Positions 25,990 through 36,132 of a stretch of DNA of 64,000 nt are shown here, piece after piece. A model generated the notes under the pieces. The model was given only the letters and a program-made list of their open reading frames with translations. It did no database searches and was not told where the DNA came from. The stretch's first letter is position 1. Every line of letters begins with the position of its first letter. Origin of the DNA: Hydrogenophaga sp. GTDB taxonomy: Bacteria; Pseudomonadota; Gammaproteobacteria; Burkholderiales; Burkholderiaceae_C. The stretch spans positions 37,621 to 101,620 of the forward strand of contig NZ_SDDV01000008.1 of assembly GCF_014773545.1 (NCBI RefSeq), read 5' to 3'. Both the position numbers and the translations under genes were made by a program.

Positions 25990-26628
25990 TTGAAACGACG
26001 CGACTTTACCGCACTGGCGCTGCTGGGTCCGGCCGTGGTTCACTCCAAGCCCGTTCCGCCCGGCCCCGAGCGCGTGCTGCTGGTGTTGGGCGACTCGCTG
26101 AGCGCCGAATACGGCCTGCGCCGCGGCAGCGGCTGGGTGGCCCTGCTGCAAGAGCGGCTGGCCCGGGACAATCTGGCCGCGCGCGTGGTGAACGCCAGCA
26201 TCAGCGGCGACACCAGCTCGGGTGGGCGCTCGCGTCTGCCCGCGCTGCTGCGCCGGCACCAGCCCGCCGTGCTGCTGCTGCAACTCGGCAGCAACGACGC
26301 CCTGCGCGGCCTGCCGCTGAACATGACGCGCGACAACCTGAGCTTCATGGCGCGCTTGGCCCGCGCGGGCGGCGCGCGCGTGCTGCTGCTGGGCATGGAC
26401 ATGCCGCCCAACTACGGCAGCGCCTTGCGGCAGCAGTTTCGTGCCGTGTTCAGCCAGGTGGCGCAGGCCGAACAGGCCGCGCTGGTGCCGTTCCTGCTCA
26501 GTGGCGTGGCGGACCGGGCCGACCCGACCGAACTGTTTCAGGCCGACCGCATTCACCCCAACGAAGCCGCGCAAGCGCTCATGCTGGCCAACGTCTGGCC
26601 GGTGCTGCGCGGCTTGCTGCCGCGCTGA
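25990..26628 (+). CDS. tesA: Multifunctional acyl-CoA thioesterase/protease I/lysophospholipase TesA (SGNH hydrolase)
   Basis: 212 residues. SGNH blocks: GDSLSAEYG (nucleophile Ser), the oxyanion Gly, GSNDALRG and the C-terminal DRIHPNE with the catalytic Asp-His. A short N-terminal hydrophobic stretch after MKRRDFTALALLGPAVV suggests export to the periplasm, possibly by Tat given the RRDF. It is divergent from ybbA with a 14-base gap, so the two promoters must overlap each other's coding starts. mnmH follows 23 bases after its stop. Confidence 0.88.
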   Translation: MKRRDFTALALLGPAVVHSKPVPPGPERVLLVLGDSLSAEYGLRRGSGWVALLQERLARDNLAARVVNASISGDTSSGGRSRLPALLRRHQPAVLLLQLGSNDALRGLPLNMTRDNLSFMARLARAGGARVLLLGMDMPPNYGSALRQQFRAVFSQVAQAEQAALVPFLLSGVADRADPTELFQADRIHPNEAAQALMLANVWPVLRGLLPR

Positions 26629-26651
26629 GGCCCAGCAAGCAGCGCAACCCC

Positions 26652-27713
26652 ATGCCGATTCATACCCTGAACGCGACCCAAGCCCTGTTGCGGCTGGCTG
26701 ATTTCGACTGCGTAATCGATGCCCGCAGCGAAGACGAATACGCGCTCGACCACCTGTTTGGCGCCCTCAACTGGCCCACGCTGCACAACGCCGAGCGCGC
26801 GCACATAGGCACCCTCTACAAACAGGTCAGCGCGTTTGAAGCCAGGAAGCACGGAGCGGTTGTAGCGGCGCGCAATATTGCCGCCCACATCGAACGTGAA
26901 ATCATCGGCAAGCCCAAACACTGGCGCGCGCTGCTGTATTGCTGGCGCGGTGGTCAGCGCAGCGGCGCGCTGGCCACCGTACTGGGCGCGATCGGGTTTC
27001 AGATCACGCTGATCGAAGGCGGCTACAAAGCCTGGCGCGCCGCCCTGCTGGCCGACCTGCCAGCGCAAGCCGCGCGCCTGCGCTACCGTGTGCTCTGCGG
27101 CCCCACCGGCAGCGGCAAAACCCGCTTGCTGCAAGCGCTGGCCGCGCAGGGCGCGCAGGTACTTGACCTGGAAGCCTTGGCCTGCCACCGCAGCTCGGTG
27201 CTGGGCCATGTGCCCGGTCGGCCGCAGCCGAGCCAGAAAGCCTTTGACTCGCACATCTGGCACGCCTTGCGCCACTTTGACCCGGCACGGCCGGTTTTTC
27301 TGGAGAGCGAAAGCAAGAAAGTCGGCAACCTGCACCTGCCAGACGCCCTGGTCGAGGCGATGCGTGCCAGCCCCTGCACCGACCTGCAATTGGCCACGGC
27401 CGAGCGCGTCGAGCTGCTGCTGCAAGACTACGATTATTTCGTGCAGGACCCGGCGTTCTTTTGTCGGCGCCTGCACGCCCTGACGCAAGCCTGCGGCAAG
27501 AGCGTGGTCGAGCACTGGATCGAGCTGGTGCAGCGCGGGCAGACGGCAGCGGTGGTGGAGCAATTGCTGCGCCGGCATTACGACCCGCTATACGCGCAAT
27601 CGATGGCGCGCCACTTCAGCCGGTTCGCACAAACGCGCGACTGCGTCGTGCTGCACGACCGCTCGGCCGCGTCGCTGCAAGCCGCCGCCCGGCGCTTGCT
27701 GGAGCAAGCCTGA
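26652..27713 (+). CDS. mnmH: tRNA 2-selenouridine synthase MnmH (SelU/YbbB)
   Basis: 353 residues. An N-terminal rhodanese domain carries the catalytic cysteine in YCWRGGQRSGAL (near 97) and a C-terminal P-loop domain carries GPTGSGKTRLLQAL (near 153). It converts 2-thiouridine (via geranylation) to 2-selenouridine at the wobble position of tRNA-Lys, -Glu and -Gln. No selD is in the window, so its selenophosphate supply must be encoded elsewhere. Co-directional with tesA and convergent with leuB. Confidence 0.93.
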   Translation: MPIHTLNATQALLRLADFDCVIDARSEDEYALDHLFGALNWPTLHNAERAHIGTLYKQVSAFEARKHGAVVAARNIAAHIEREIIGKPKHWRALLYCWRGGQRSGALATVLGAIGFQITLIEGGYKAWRAALLADLPAQAARLRYRVLCGPTGSGKTRLLQALAAQGAQVLDLEALACHRSSVLGHVPGRPQPSQKAFDSHIWHALRHFDPARPVFLESESKKVGNLHLPDALVEAMRASPCTDLQLATAERVELLLQDYDYFVQDPAFFCRRLHALTQACGKSVVEHWIELVQRGQTAAVVEQLLRRHYDPLYAQSMARHFSRFAQTRDCVVLHDRSAASLQAAARRLLEQA

Positions 27714-27753
27714 GCCAGCGCTGAGCCCTGAGCGCTGAGCCCTGAGCGCTGGC
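27714..27753. terminator. Tandem/inverted repeat between convergent mnmH and leuB
   Basis: GCCAGCGCT (27714-27722) and AGCGCTGGC (27745-27753) are perfect inverted arms. Between them a 14-base unit (GCGCTGAGCCCTGA) is repeated about 2.4 times, each unit containing the palindrome AGCGCT. It can form a stem on either strand and probably ends both convergent transcripts, though there is no T-run. Confidence 0.5.
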
Positions 27754-27761
27754 GCGCAGCG

Positions 27762-28838
27762 TCAGCTCGCGCGCAGCGCCTTGACCACGGCGTCACCCAT
27801 CTCGCGCGTGCCGACCCGGGTGCTACCGGGGCTGAAAATGTCGGCGGTGCGCAAACCCTGGGCCAACACGGCTTGCACCGCGGCCTCGATGCGCTGCGCC
27901 GCCGCCGGCTGGTTCAGGCTAAAGCGCAGCATCATGGCCGCGCTCAGAATGGTCGCCAGCGGATTGGCCACGCCCTGGCCGGCAATATCGGGTGCGCTGC
28001 CGTGGCTGGGCTCGAACAAACCCTGGTTGCGGGCGTTGAGCGAGGCCGAAGGCAGCATGCCGATAGAGCCCGTCAGCATGGCTGCTTCGTCGCTCAAAAT
28101 GTCGCCAAACAGGTTGCCGGTGACGATGACGTCAAACTTCTTCGGCGCGCGCACCAGTTGCATGGCGGCGTTGTCTACATACATGTGTTCGAGTTCGACG
28201 TCTGGGTACTGCTGGTGCACCTCGGTCAGCACGTCGCGCCAGAACTGAAACGTCTCCAGCACGTTGGCCTTGTCGACGCTGGTGACTTTTTTCTGCCGCT
28301 TGCGCGCCGCCTGGAACGCCACATGGGCAATGCGCTCGATCTCGGGCTTGCTGTAGCGCATGGTATCGAAGGCTTCTTCGGCACCGGGAAAGTGGCCATC
28401 AGTGGCCACACGGCGTCCGCGTGGTTGACCAAAGTAAATGTCGCCGGTCAGCTCGCGGATGATGAGGATGTCCAGGCCGGCGATCAGCTCGGGCTTGAGA
28501 CTGGAGGCGGCAACCAGTTGCTGGTAGCAAATGGCGGGGCGCAGGTTGGCAAACAGCTTCAGGTGTTTGCGCAGGCCCAAAATTGCCTGTTCGGGGCGCA
28601 AGCTGCGCTCGAGCCGGTCGTATTTCCAGTCGCCCACGGCGCCGAACAAGACCGCGTCGGCCGCCTGGGCCAGACGCAGCGTCGAATCGGGCAGTGGGTG
28701 GCCGTGCGCCTCGTAGGCGGCACCGCCGACCAGGGCGTGTTCCAGCTCCAGGCTCAGATCGAGCGCTTGCAACACCTTGAGTGCTTCGGCGACGATTTCG
28801 GTGCCTATGCCGTCACCAGGGAGAACTGCGATTTTCAT
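27762..28838 (-). CDS. leuB: 3-isopropylmalate dehydrogenase LeuB
   Basis: 358 residues; NAD-dependent oxidative decarboxylation of 3-isopropylmalate in leucine synthesis. Seen: N-terminal [26 protein letters not shown], substrate residues in [11 protein letters not shown], and metal/NAD sites in [16 protein letters not shown] and [22 protein letters not shown]. Length is standard. It is last in the leuC - entericidin - leuD - leuB run on the minus strand, 37 bases after leuD. In many Burkholderiales asd and a fimV gene follow leuB; here a convergent mnmH does. Confidence 0.97.
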   Translation of the reverse strand: MKIAVLPGDGIGTEIVAEALKVLQALDLSLELEHALVGGAAYEAHGHPLPDSTLRLAQAADAVLFGAVGDWKYDRLERSLRPEQAILGLRKHLKLFANLRPAICYQQLVAASSLKPELIAGLDILIIRELTGDIYFGQPRGRRVATDGHFPGAEEAFDTMRYSKPEIERIAHVAFQAARKRQKKVTSVDKANVLETFQFWRDVLTEVHQQYPDVELEHMYVDNAAMQLVRAPKKFDVIVTGNLFGDILSDEAAMLTGSIGMLPSASLNARNQGLFEPSHGSAPDIAGQGVANPLATILSAAMMLRFSLNQPAAAQRIEAAVQAVLAQGLRTADIFSPGSTRVGTREMGDAVVKALRAS

Positions 28839-28875
28839 GTTTTGGGTGTGTGAAGGGGAGCCGGCGGCGGCGCAG

Positions 28876-29520
28876 CTACAGGGTGTTGGCCAGCCAGGGT
28901 TTGCTGGCCAGGCGTTGCGCCTCGAAGGCGGCGATCTTGTCCTTGTGGCGCAGGGTCAGGCCAATGTCGTCGAGTCCGTTGAGCAGGCAGTATTTGCGAA
29001 ATGGCTGCACCTCGAACGCGATTTCCTCGCCCTGCGGCTTGATCACGAGCTGGCGCTCCAGGTCGATCAGCAACTGATAGCCTGGGAAGGCGTGTACCTC
29101 GTCGAACAACTGCGCCACCGTCTGCGCCGGCAACGGGATCGGCAGCAGGCCGTTCTTGAAACAGTTGTTGAAAAAAATGTCGGCGAAGCTGGGCGCGATG
29201 ATGGCACGAAAACCGTACTGCTCAATCGCCCACGGCGCGTGTTCGCGGCTGGAGCCGCAACCAAAATTCTTGCGCGCCAGCAACACGCTGGCGCCGGCGT
29301 AACGCGGCTGGTTGAGCACAAAGTCTGGGTTGGGCTGGCGAGATGCCGGGTCTTGGCCCGGTTCGCCTTTGTCCAGGTAGCGCCATTCGTCAAACAGATT
29401 CGGGCCAAAGCCGGTCTTGCGGATCGACTTGAGGAACTGCTTGGGGATGATGGCGTCGGTATCGACGTTTTCGCGGTCCATCGGGGCCACCAGGCCCCGA
29501 TGCAGAGTAAATTTTTTCAT
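28876..29520 (-). CDS. leuD: 3-isopropylmalate dehydratase small subunit LeuD
   Basis: 214 residues from ATG 29520 (the track start at 29628 runs into the entericidin gene). Aconitase swivel domain: [21 protein letters not shown] near the N-terminus and [13 protein letters not shown] near 70. It forms the isomerase with LeuC. It starts four bases after the entericidin-like gene stop, so the two are translationally close. Confidence 0.96.
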   Translation of the reverse strand: MKKFTLHRGLVAPMDRENVDTDAIIPKQFLKSIRKTGFGPNLFDEWRYLDKGEPGQDPASRQPNPDFVLNQPRYAGASVLLARKNFGCGSSREHAPWAIEQYGFRAIIAPSFADIFFNNCFKNGLLPIPLPAQTVAQLFDEVHAFPGYQLLIDLERQLVIKPQGEEIAFEVQPFRKYCLLNGLDDIGLTLRHKDKIAAFEAQRLASKPWLANTL

Positions 29521-29524
29521 GGGC

Positions 29525-29653
29525 TCAGCGTCTGGCGGCGTCTTGCAGCACCTGGCCGCCGCGTTGCACGTCTTGGCCAATGCCTTGCACCGTGTTGCAG
29601 CCCGCCAGCGCCAGCAACAGACTGGCAAGAAACAGGGTAGTGACGAGTTTCAT
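29525..29653 (-). CDS. Entericidin-like small lipoprotein
   Basis: 42 residues from ATG 29653, too short for the shown ORF start at 29716 to be right. [19 protein letters not shown] is a lipoprotein signal ending in a lipobox cysteine, followed by [14 protein letters not shown] and a basic tail, the pattern of the EcnA/EcnB entericidin family. A GAGAGGAAAA ribosome site precedes it. Entericidins were described as small toxin/antidote lipoproteins in enterics, but isolated copies like this are common and their role is unclear. It is lodged between leuC and leuD with gaps of 40 and 4 bases. Confidence 0.8.
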   Translation of the reverse strand: MKLVTTLFLASLLLALAGCNTVQGIGQDVQRGGQVLQDAARR

Positions 29654-29693
29654 GGGTTTTCCTCTCGGTAAAAACACGCGCTCGAACCGACGC

Positions 29694-31145
29694 TCAGGCC
29701 AGTTGCCGCACGTCAACGAAATGGCCGTGCACGGCCGCTGCTGCCGCCATCGCGGGCGAGACCAGGTGGGTGCGCCCGCCCGCGCCCTGACGGCCTTCGA
29801 AGTTGCGGTTGCTGGTGGAGGCGCAGCGTTCGCCTGGCTCCAGCCGGTCGGCGTTCATGGCCAGACACATCGAACAGCCGGGTTCACGCCACTCAAAACC
29901 AGCCGCCTTGAAGATATGGTGCAAGCCCTCGCGCTCGGCTTGCTCCTTGACCAGCCCGGAGCCTGGCACCACCAGCGCCTGCTTGATGTTTTTGGCCACT
30001 TTTTGCCCTATCCTTTGCACCACCGCAGCGGCTTCGCGCAGGTCTTCGATGCGGCTGTTGGTACATGAACCGATGAACACCTTGTCGACAAAAATATCGT
30101 TCATGGGCTTGCCCGGCGTCAGCGCCATGTAGCCGAGCGCGCGCTCGATGGCGGCGCGCTTGTTGGCGTCTTTCTCCTGCTCGGGGTCGGGCACCCGGGC
30201 GTCGATGCCGAGCACCATCTCGGGCGATGTGCCCCAACTGACCTGCGGCACGATGCGGCCGGCATCGAGTTCGACCACGGCGTCAAAATGGGCGTCGGCG
30301 TCTGAATGCAGGCCGCGCCAATATGCCAGCGCCTGTTCCCACAGCGGGCCGCCGACAAAACGACCGCTTGGGCGGTCAAGACCCGGCGCCAGCGCCCGGC
30401 CCTGCAAGTAGGCGATGGTTTTCTCGTCCACCGCCACCAGACCGGCGCGCGCGCCGCCCTCGATGGCCATGTTGCAGACTGTCATGCGGCCCTCGATCGA
30501 CAGCGCCCGAATCGCACTGCCGGCAAATTCAATCGTGTAGCCGGTGCCGCCGGCGGTGCCGATGTGGCCGATGATGGCCAGCACCATGTCCTTGGCGCTG
30601 CAACCGGGCGCCAGCTCGCCGTCGACCCGCACCAGCATGTTTTTGGCTTTTTTGGCCAGCAGGGTCTGCGTCGCCATGACGTGCTCGACCTCGCTGGTGC
30701 CAATGCCGTGCGCCAGCGCGCCAAATGCGCCGTGGGTCGAGGTGTGGCTATCGCCGCAGACCACCGTCATGCCCGGCAAGGTGGCGCCGTTTTCCGGCCC
30801 GATCACGTGCACGATGCCCTGACGCCGGGACATGAAAGGGAAATACGCGGCCGCGCCAAATTCGGCGATATTGCTATCGAGCGTGCGAATCTGCTCTTTG
30901 CTGACCGCGTCGGTGATGCCGTCGTAGCCCAGCTCCCAGCCGGTGGTCGGCGTATTGTGGTCGGCCGTGGCCACCACCGAACTGATGCGCCAGAGCTTGC
31001 GGCCGGCCTGACGCAAACCCTCAAAGGCCTGCGGGCTGGTGACTTCGTGCACCAGGTGCCGGTCGATGTAGAGCACGGCGGTGCCGTCGTCCTCGGTGTG
31101 GACGACGTGTTCGTCCCATATCTTGTCGTAGAGCGTGCGTCCCAT
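29694..31145 (-). CDS. leuC: 3-isopropylmalate dehydratase large subunit LeuC
   Basis: 483 residues. The three iron-sulfur cysteines of the aconitase fold appear in [11 protein letters not shown] and [26 protein letters not shown] is the other conserved motif. With LeuD it isomerises 2- to 3-isopropylmalate. First gene of the leu run; AAAGGATTTTC places a good ribosome site before the ATG. About 160 bases lie upstream before the phosphoribosyltransferase stop, presumably holding the promoter, though I cannot pick clear -35/-10 boxes. Confidence 0.97.
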   Translation of the reverse strand: MGRTLYDKIWDEHVVHTEDDGTAVLYIDRHLVHEVTSPQAFEGLRQAGRKLWRISSVVATADHNTPTTGWELGYDGITDAVSKEQIRTLDSNIAEFGAAAYFPFMSRRQGIVHVIGPENGATLPGMTVVCGDSHTSTHGAFGALAHGIGTSEVEHVMATQTLLAKKAKNMLVRVDGELAPGCSAKDMVLAIIGHIGTAGGTGYTIEFAGSAIRALSIEGRMTVCNMAIEGGARAGLVAVDEKTIAYLQGRALAPGLDRPSGRFVGGPLWEQALAYWRGLHSDADAHFDAVVELDAGRIVPQVSWGTSPEMVLGIDARVPDPEQEKDANKRAAIERALGYMALTPGKPMNDIFVDKVFIGSCTNSRIEDLREAAAVVQRIGQKVAKNIKQALVVPGSGLVKEQAEREGLHHIFKAAGFEWREPGCSMCLAMNADRLEPGERCASTSNRNFEGRQGAGGRTHLVSPAMAAAAAVHGHFVDVRQLA

Positions 31146-31306
31146 GAAAATCCTTTGGCGCCTGGTTGAACCCGATTTTATTCTTTGCGCCGTCTGTCAG
31201 CACGCCCTGCCCTTTGCACGCCATCAGAGTAATTTACCGAGTTGTCGGCAAGGTCGCCGAAATTCCGCGCGTGAAACATGCAGCGCAGAAATGGCCTTGA
31301 GAGACT

Positions 31307-32206
31307 TCAAAGGCTGCGCAGCGCAGCCGCCAGCGCCGGGACGATGCTGACGGAGTTGCTCGGGTGGGCGATGCAATCGGTGCTCCAGATCGCGCCGACA
31401 CCGGCGGCGCGCACGCGGTCTTCGGCGCCCGGGGCAAACAGCGCATGCGTCAGCGCCACATCGACCGAAGCCACCCCGGCGGCACGCAGCAGCTCGCAGG
31501 CGCGCGCCAGCGTGTGCCCTGAGCTGACCACATCGTCGATCAGCACCACCGCCCGCCCGGCCAACGGCAGCGCCGGCAGCTCGATCTCGACCTGATGGTC
31601 ACCGTGCCGCAGCTTGCGGCAGACGGCATAGTCCCAGCCATGGCCTTGCGCCGCCCGCGCAACCCACTGCAAAGCCTCCTCGTCGGGCCCGAGCAGCAGC
31701 ACCTCGGCGCGCTGGCGGGCAATGTGATCGGCCAGCAGCGGCGCAGCACTCAGCGCCAGCGCCTGCACCTGCGGCAGCACCTCGGACAGCGAGGCCACGC
31801 GGTGCAGGTGCGGATCGACGGTGATGACGGCGTCGAACAAGCCAGCCAGAAAATCGCCGACGATGCGCTGGCTGACCGCCTCGCCCGGATGGAACGCCGT
31901 ATCCTGCCGCATATAGGCCAGGTAGGGCGCGACCAGGGTCAGGTGGCGCGCGCCCAGCGTGCGGGCGCTGCGCGCGCACAGCAATAATTCGAGCAGCTTT
32001 TCGTTCGGCTGCTGCAGGCTGCGCCAGATCACCACGCGCGCGGGCAGTGCCGATGGCAGGCGCAGCCGCAATTCACCATCGGGAAAGCGGTGGCGCTCGA
32101 CCTGCGCCCAGACAAGCCCGGCGGCATCGGCCGCGGCCTTTGCGATGCCCTGTTCGTCGTCGAAGCACAGCAGGCAGCCTCCTGCGGCGGCAATCGGATC
32201 AGCCAT
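31307..32206 (-). CDS. Ribose-phosphate pyrophosphokinase-like protein
   Basis: 299 residues from ATG 32206. The fold is that of PRPP synthetase: the N-terminal RFPDGELRLRL and SLQQPNEKLLELLL, MRQDTAFHPGEAVSQRIVGDFLAG, TVDPHLHRV, and the PRPP-binding loop VLIDDVVSSGHTLARA near 220. It is shorter and more divergent than the housekeeping Prs, so it is likely a specialised paralogue. Its ATG overlaps the TGA of the phosphorylase gene upstream (TGATG), implying coupled translation and a joint pathway, perhaps handling ribose 1,5-bisphosphate or PRPP in nucleotide salvage. Confidence 0.8.
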   Translation of the reverse strand: MADPIAAAGGCLLCFDDEQGIAKAAADAAGLVWAQVERHRFPDGELRLRLPSALPARVVIWRSLQQPNEKLLELLLCARSARTLGARHLTLVAPYLAYMRQDTAFHPGEAVSQRIVGDFLAGLFDAVITVDPHLHRVASLSEVLPQVQALALSAAPLLADHIARQRAEVLLLGPDEEALQWVARAAQGHGWDYAVCRKLRHGDHQVEIELPALPLAGRAVVLIDDVVSSGHTLARACELLRAAGVASVDVALTHALFAPGAEDRVRAAGVGAIWSTDCIAHPSNSVSIVPALAAALRSL

Positions 32207-33783
32207 CAGAACTCCACGAACACGTGCGGCACCTGCGCCGCGCTGCCGATGCGGTAGCCGCTGGCCTGGGCGCTGGCCTGGCGGGCAAATTCCAGATCGG
32301 CCGAGTAACTGGCATAGACGCGGTACAGCAGATCGCCCGCCGCCACCGTCTCGCCCAGTTTGACATTCAGATCGACTCCGGCGCCCTTGACTTTGGGGGC
32401 GCCGGCCAGCCGCGCCACGCGCGCGATCTGGCGGTTGTCGATGTCGATCACCGCGCCAGCCTCGGTGGCACGCACCTCCAAGGTCAGCGCACCCAGCGGC
32501 GGGTGCTGGTGGTCGAAGTCGCGCGCACCCTGGGCTGCGATGATGGCACGCATCTGCGCTAGGGCGCGGCCCGAGTCGAGAATGTCGCGGGCCAGTTTGT
32601 AACCGTCGCCGCCGCGCACATCGGGGCTGCATTCGATGATGCGCCCGGCCAGCCGCAGCGACTTTTGGCGCAGATCATCCGGCGCGCGTGGATCGTTTTC
32701 CAGCACCTGCATGACGTCGCGCGCCTCCAGCACCGGCCCGACGCCGCAGCCCACCGGCTGGCGGCCGTCGGTGATGACGACCTCGAGCGAGAGCTGCAGG
32801 CGCTGCGCGACGTACTCGAACAAACGGCGCAGACGCTGCGCTTCGGGCATGGAGCGCACCTTGGCGCTGGGGCCAATCGGAATATCGAGCACCAAATGGG
32901 TGGCGCCAGCGGCTATTTTTTTCGACAGGATGGAGGCCACCATCTGCCCGGGCGAGTCGATCGACAGCGGCCGCTCGACCGAAATCAGCACGTCGTCGGC
33001 CGGCGACAAATCAGCCGTACCGCCCCAGGCCAGACAAGCCCGGTGTTTGCGCACCAAGCCGGTGAGCTGCTCGAACGGCAGTTCGACGTTGGCCAGCACT
33101 TCCATGGTGTCGGCAGTACCGGCGGGCGAAGTGATGGCGCGCGACGAGGTCTTGGGAAACACCAGCCCGTAGGCGGAAACGATGGGCACCACCAACATGG
33201 AAGTGCGGTTGCCTGGAATGCCGCCGATGCAGTGCTTGTCGACCACCAGCGAGGCGTGCCAGTCGAGCCGACGTCCGCTGGCGACCATTGCATCGCACAG
33301 GAAATACACCTCTTCGCGGTCGAGTTCGCTGCGGTTGCAGGCCACCACAAAGGCGGTCAGCTCGATCTTGGAGTAGCGCAGCGCGGCGATGTCGCGCACG
33401 ATGGCGCCAAAGTCGGCGCGGCTCAGGCGCTCGCCGTTGATTTTGCGAAACAGTGCCGGAATCGATTCGGGCGGCTCGGCCTGCGACACCGCCACCGGGT
33501 GGCCGTCGGCCGCCTTGAGCTGGGCAAACGCGTCGCGCGACAAACCCAGCTCCTGGCAGCCAACGATGCTGGCGTCATCGACCACGTTGAGCGTGGCCAG
33601 AATGCATTTGCCGTTGGCGCGGATTTCCACTTTCGAGAGGGCCTGAAAACCCTCGGCACGATAGACCGCGCAGTCGCGATGCAAATAGGCCACGTTCTCG
33701 TGGTAAGTGTCGATGGCGACGCGGCGCAGCGTCAGACCATGGGCGTGCCATTCGTGGGCTACAGGTTCATGGGCGGCTTGCAT
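32206..33783 (-). CDS. Thymidine/AMP phosphorylase family protein
   Basis: 525 residues from ATG 33783 (the track start is too far upstream). It has the archaeal-type layout of COG0213 AMP phosphorylases: an extra N-terminal beta domain of about 90 residues, then the phosphorylase core with [37 protein letters not shown] and [14 protein letters not shown], and a C-terminal domain ending in VFVEF. Phosphorolysis of a nucleoside or nucleoside 5'-monophosphate to free base and ribose (1-phosphate or 1,5-bisphosphate) is expected. It is translationally coupled to the PRPP-synthetase-like gene. Choice between thymidine and AMP as substrate cannot be made from sequence alone. Confidence 0.83.
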   Translation of the reverse strand: MQAAHEPVAHEWHAHGLTLRRVAIDTYHENVAYLHRDCAVYRAEGFQALSKVEIRANGKCILATLNVVDDASIVGCQELGLSRDAFAQLKAADGHPVAVSQAEPPESIPALFRKINGERLSRADFGAIVRDIAALRYSKIELTAFVVACNRSELDREEVYFLCDAMVASGRRLDWHASLVVDKHCIGGIPGNRTSMLVVPIVSAYGLVFPKTSSRAITSPAGTADTMEVLANVELPFEQLTGLVRKHRACLAWGGTADLSPADDVLISVERPLSIDSPGQMVASILSKKIAAGATHLVLDIPIGPSAKVRSMPEAQRLRRLFEYVAQRLQLSLEVVITDGRQPVGCGVGPVLEARDVMQVLENDPRAPDDLRQKSLRLAGRIIECSPDVRGGDGYKLARDILDSGRALAQMRAIIAAQGARDFDHQHPPLGALTLEVRATEAGAVIDIDNRQIARVARLAGAPKVKGAGVDLNVKLGETVAAGDLLYRVYASYSADLEFARQASAQASGYRIGSAAQVPHVFVEF

Positions 33784-33870
33784 GCCCGAACGATACACCG
33801 ATACCGCTGCCGGCAGGCGGCGCGTTGATGAGACGGCGACCGATCTGGTTTTCCCCCTACACTTTGCGCC

Positions 33871-34425
33871 ATGCAGCGCAGCCCGATCCAACATTGCAAA
33901 CAATGCGGCAACCGCGTCGTCTACCGCATCCCGGACGACGGCGACACCCGCGCGCGCGCGGTCTGCCCGGCCTGCGGCACCATTCACTATGAAAACCCGC
34001 TCAACGTCGTCGGCACCGTGGCGGTGTGGGGCGAGTCGGGCGAGTACGTGCTGCTGTGCCAGCGCAACATCGAGCCGCGCCGCGGCAAGTGGACTTTGCC
34101 GGCCGGCTTTTTGGAGCTGGGCGAGACCACCGCCGAAGGCGCGGCGCGCGAAACCACCGAGGAAGCTGGCGCGCAGTTTGAAATCGGCGCCATTTTCACG
34201 CTGATGAACGTGGCGCGCGTCGGCCAGGTACACCTGTACTACCGGGCGCGCCTGCTCAACACCCACTTCCAGCCCGGCAGCGAAACGATTCAAGCGCGCC
34301 TGTTCAGCGAGGCCGAGATTCCCTGGGACGAGATCGCCTTTCGCACCGTGAAGGAAACGCTGGACTGTTATTTTTCTGACCGCCGCCGCGGCCGCTTCGA
34401 GTTTCACACCCGCGACATCGTCTGA
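33871..34425 (+). CDS. Nudix hydrolase with N-terminal zinc ribbon
   Basis: 184 residues. An N-terminal zinc ribbon (CKQCGN and CPACGT) precedes a Nudix domain with the complete box [23 protein letters not shown], matching GX5EX7REUXEEXGU. Relatives of this layout hydrolyse NADH/NAD or ADP-ribose-like nucleotides. It is divergent from the phosphorylase gene (87 bases apart), which suggests but does not prove a link to nucleotide salvage. recN starts 45 bases downstream. Confidence 0.88.
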   Translation: MQRSPIQHCKQCGNRVVYRIPDDGDTRARAVCPACGTIHYENPLNVVGTVAVWGESGEYVLLCQRNIEPRRGKWTLPAGFLELGETTAEGAARETTEEAGAQFEIGAIFTLMNVARVGQVHLYYRARLLNTHFQPGSETIQARLFSEAEIPWDEIAFRTVKETLDCYFSDRRRGRFEFHTRDIV

Positions 34426-34470
34426 GCGGGTCTGTTGCCTATTCGACAATTTTCACTCAATGCCGCGTTT

Positions 34471-36132
34471 ATGAGTCTTAGACGCATCGTTTTGCGCGAC
34501 TTCGTCATCGTGCAGGAACTCGAGCTGGAGTTGCGCGCGTGCTTTTGCGTGCTGACCGGCGAAACCGGGGCCGGCAAGTCGATCCTGATCGACGCCTTGC
34601 AGCTCGCGCTGGGCGCGCGCGCCGATAGCGGCGTGGTGCGCGAAGGCGCTGCGCGCTGCGAGGTCGCGGTCGAATTCGATCTACCCGGCACGCTGCTGCC
34701 CTGGCTGGCAGAACAGGGTTTGAGCGCCGAAGACAACAACCTGCTGCTGCGCCGCACGGTCGACGCCGACGGCCGCAGCCGCGCCTGGATCAACGGCAGC
34801 GCCGCCACCCTGAACCAACTCAGGGCGCTGGCCGGCGAACTGGTGGACATTCACGGCCAGCACGCCTGGCAAAGCCTGACGCGCCCGGACGCGGTGCGCC
34901 AACTGCTCGACGGCTTCGCCGCCCTCGACACAGCAGCCGCGCAGCGCTGCTGGACCCACTGGCGCGTGCAGCGCAAAGCACTGCAGGGCGCGCGCGAGCG
35001 CCAGCACAGCCTGCAGCAAGAGCGTGAGCGCCTGAGCTGGCAGATTGGCGAGATCGACCAACTCGCGCCGCAGCCCGGCGAATGGCAGGATCTGAATCAA
35101 CAACACAGCCGCCTGGCCCATGCGCAGGCGCTGTTGAGCGCAGCACAAACCGCCACCGCCGCACTGGCTGAGGACGACAGCAACGCAACCCGCCTGTTGC
35201 ACCGCGCCTGCAACGCCTTGGCCGCGCAGGCCCACATCGAACCACGCCTGGGCGCTGCTGCCGAACAACTGCAAGCCGCCCTGGCGCAGGTGGACGACAG
35301 CGTGCACAGCCTGCGCCAGTACGCCCGCTCGATCGACCTGGACCCGGCCAGCCTGGACAGCCTGGATCAGCGCTTGGCGCAGTGGATTGCGCTGGCACGC
35401 CGGCAGCGCTGCGCGCCCGAAGACCTGGCCACGCTGCACGTGCAGCGCAAAGCCGAACTATCGGCCCTGGAGCAAGCGCTCGACCTGGACGCGCTGCTGC
35501 TGGCCGAACGCCAGGCCTGGGACGTGCTGCAGGCTGAAATGCAGGACTTGTCAAACCAGCGCCAGCAAGCCGCACCCCGGCTGGCGCAGGCCGTGACCCA
35601 GACCATGCAGACGCTGGGCCTGCAAGGAGGCTGCTTCGAGGTCGAGCTGCTTCGGCTGGATGAGCCGCAGCCGCACGGCTGGGATCAGGTCGAATTCCTG
35701 GTCGCCGGCCACAGCGGCGTGACGGCGCGCCCGATCGGAAAAGTCGCCTCGGGGGGCGAGCTCGCGCGCATCGCGCTGGCCATTTCGGTCGTCACCAGCC
35801 GCTTGGGACAGGCACCCACGCTGATCTTCGACGAAGTTGACGCCGGCATTGGCGGCATGGTGGGGCACACTGTGGGGCAACTGCTGCGCCAACTCGGCGC
35901 CGAGCGCCAGGTGCTGGCCGTGACCCACTTGGCGCAGGTGGCGGCCTGCGCCCAGCAACACCTGCTGGTGAACAAACAGCAAAGCGGCGGGCAAACCGTC
36001 AGTACGGTGCAGGAAATCGAGCAGTCGGCACGCGTGCGCGAGCTCGCGCGCATGCTCGGTGGCGGCGAAAGTTCACAAGCCTCGCTGGCGCACGCACGCG
36101 AAATGCTCGCCCAACCACAAGACAGACCATGA
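34471..36132 (+). CDS. recN: DNA repair protein RecN
   Basis: 553 residues from ATG 34471; the track begins at a TTG 12 codons upstream. SMC-like repair ATPase for double-strand breaks. N-terminal Walker [15 protein letters not shown], a long coiled-coil centre (residues about 150-380), signature region [14 protein letters not shown] and Walker [13 protein letters not shown] near 455. No LexA box (CTGT-N8-ACAG) could be found upstream, although recN is SOS-controlled in many bacteria. Its stop overlaps the rapZ start (ATGA). Confidence 0.95.
   Translation: MSLRRIVLRDFVIVQELELELRACFCVLTGETGAGKSILIDALQLALGARADSGVVREGAARCEVAVEFDLPGTLLPWLAEQGLSAEDNNLLLRRTVDADGRSRAWINGSAATLNQLRALAGELVDIHGQHAWQSLTRPDAVRQLLDGFAALDTAAAQRCWTHWRVQRKALQGARERQHSLQQERERLSWQIGEIDQLAPQPGEWQDLNQQHSRLAHAQALLSAAQTATAALAEDDSNATRLLHRACNALAAQAHIEPRLGAAAEQLQAALAQVDDSVHSLRQYARSIDLDPASLDSLDQRLAQWIALARRQRCAPEDLATLHVQRKAELSALEQALDLDALLLAERQAWDVLQAEMQDLSNQRQQAAPRLAQAVTQTMQTLGLQGGCFEVELLRLDEPQPHGWDQVEFLVAGHSGVTARPIGKVASGGELARIALAISVVTSRLGQAPTLIFDEVDAGIGGMVGHTVGQLLRQLGAERQVLAVTHLAQVAACAQQHLLVNKQQSGGQTVSTVQEIEQSARVRELARMLGGGESSQASLAHAREMLAQPQDRP

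Noticed and set aside
34426-34470. Possible LexA box before recN (CTGT...ACAA)
   Set aside because: The half-sites are ten bases apart instead of eight and the right half is ACAA, so it does not fit CTGT-N8-ACAG.
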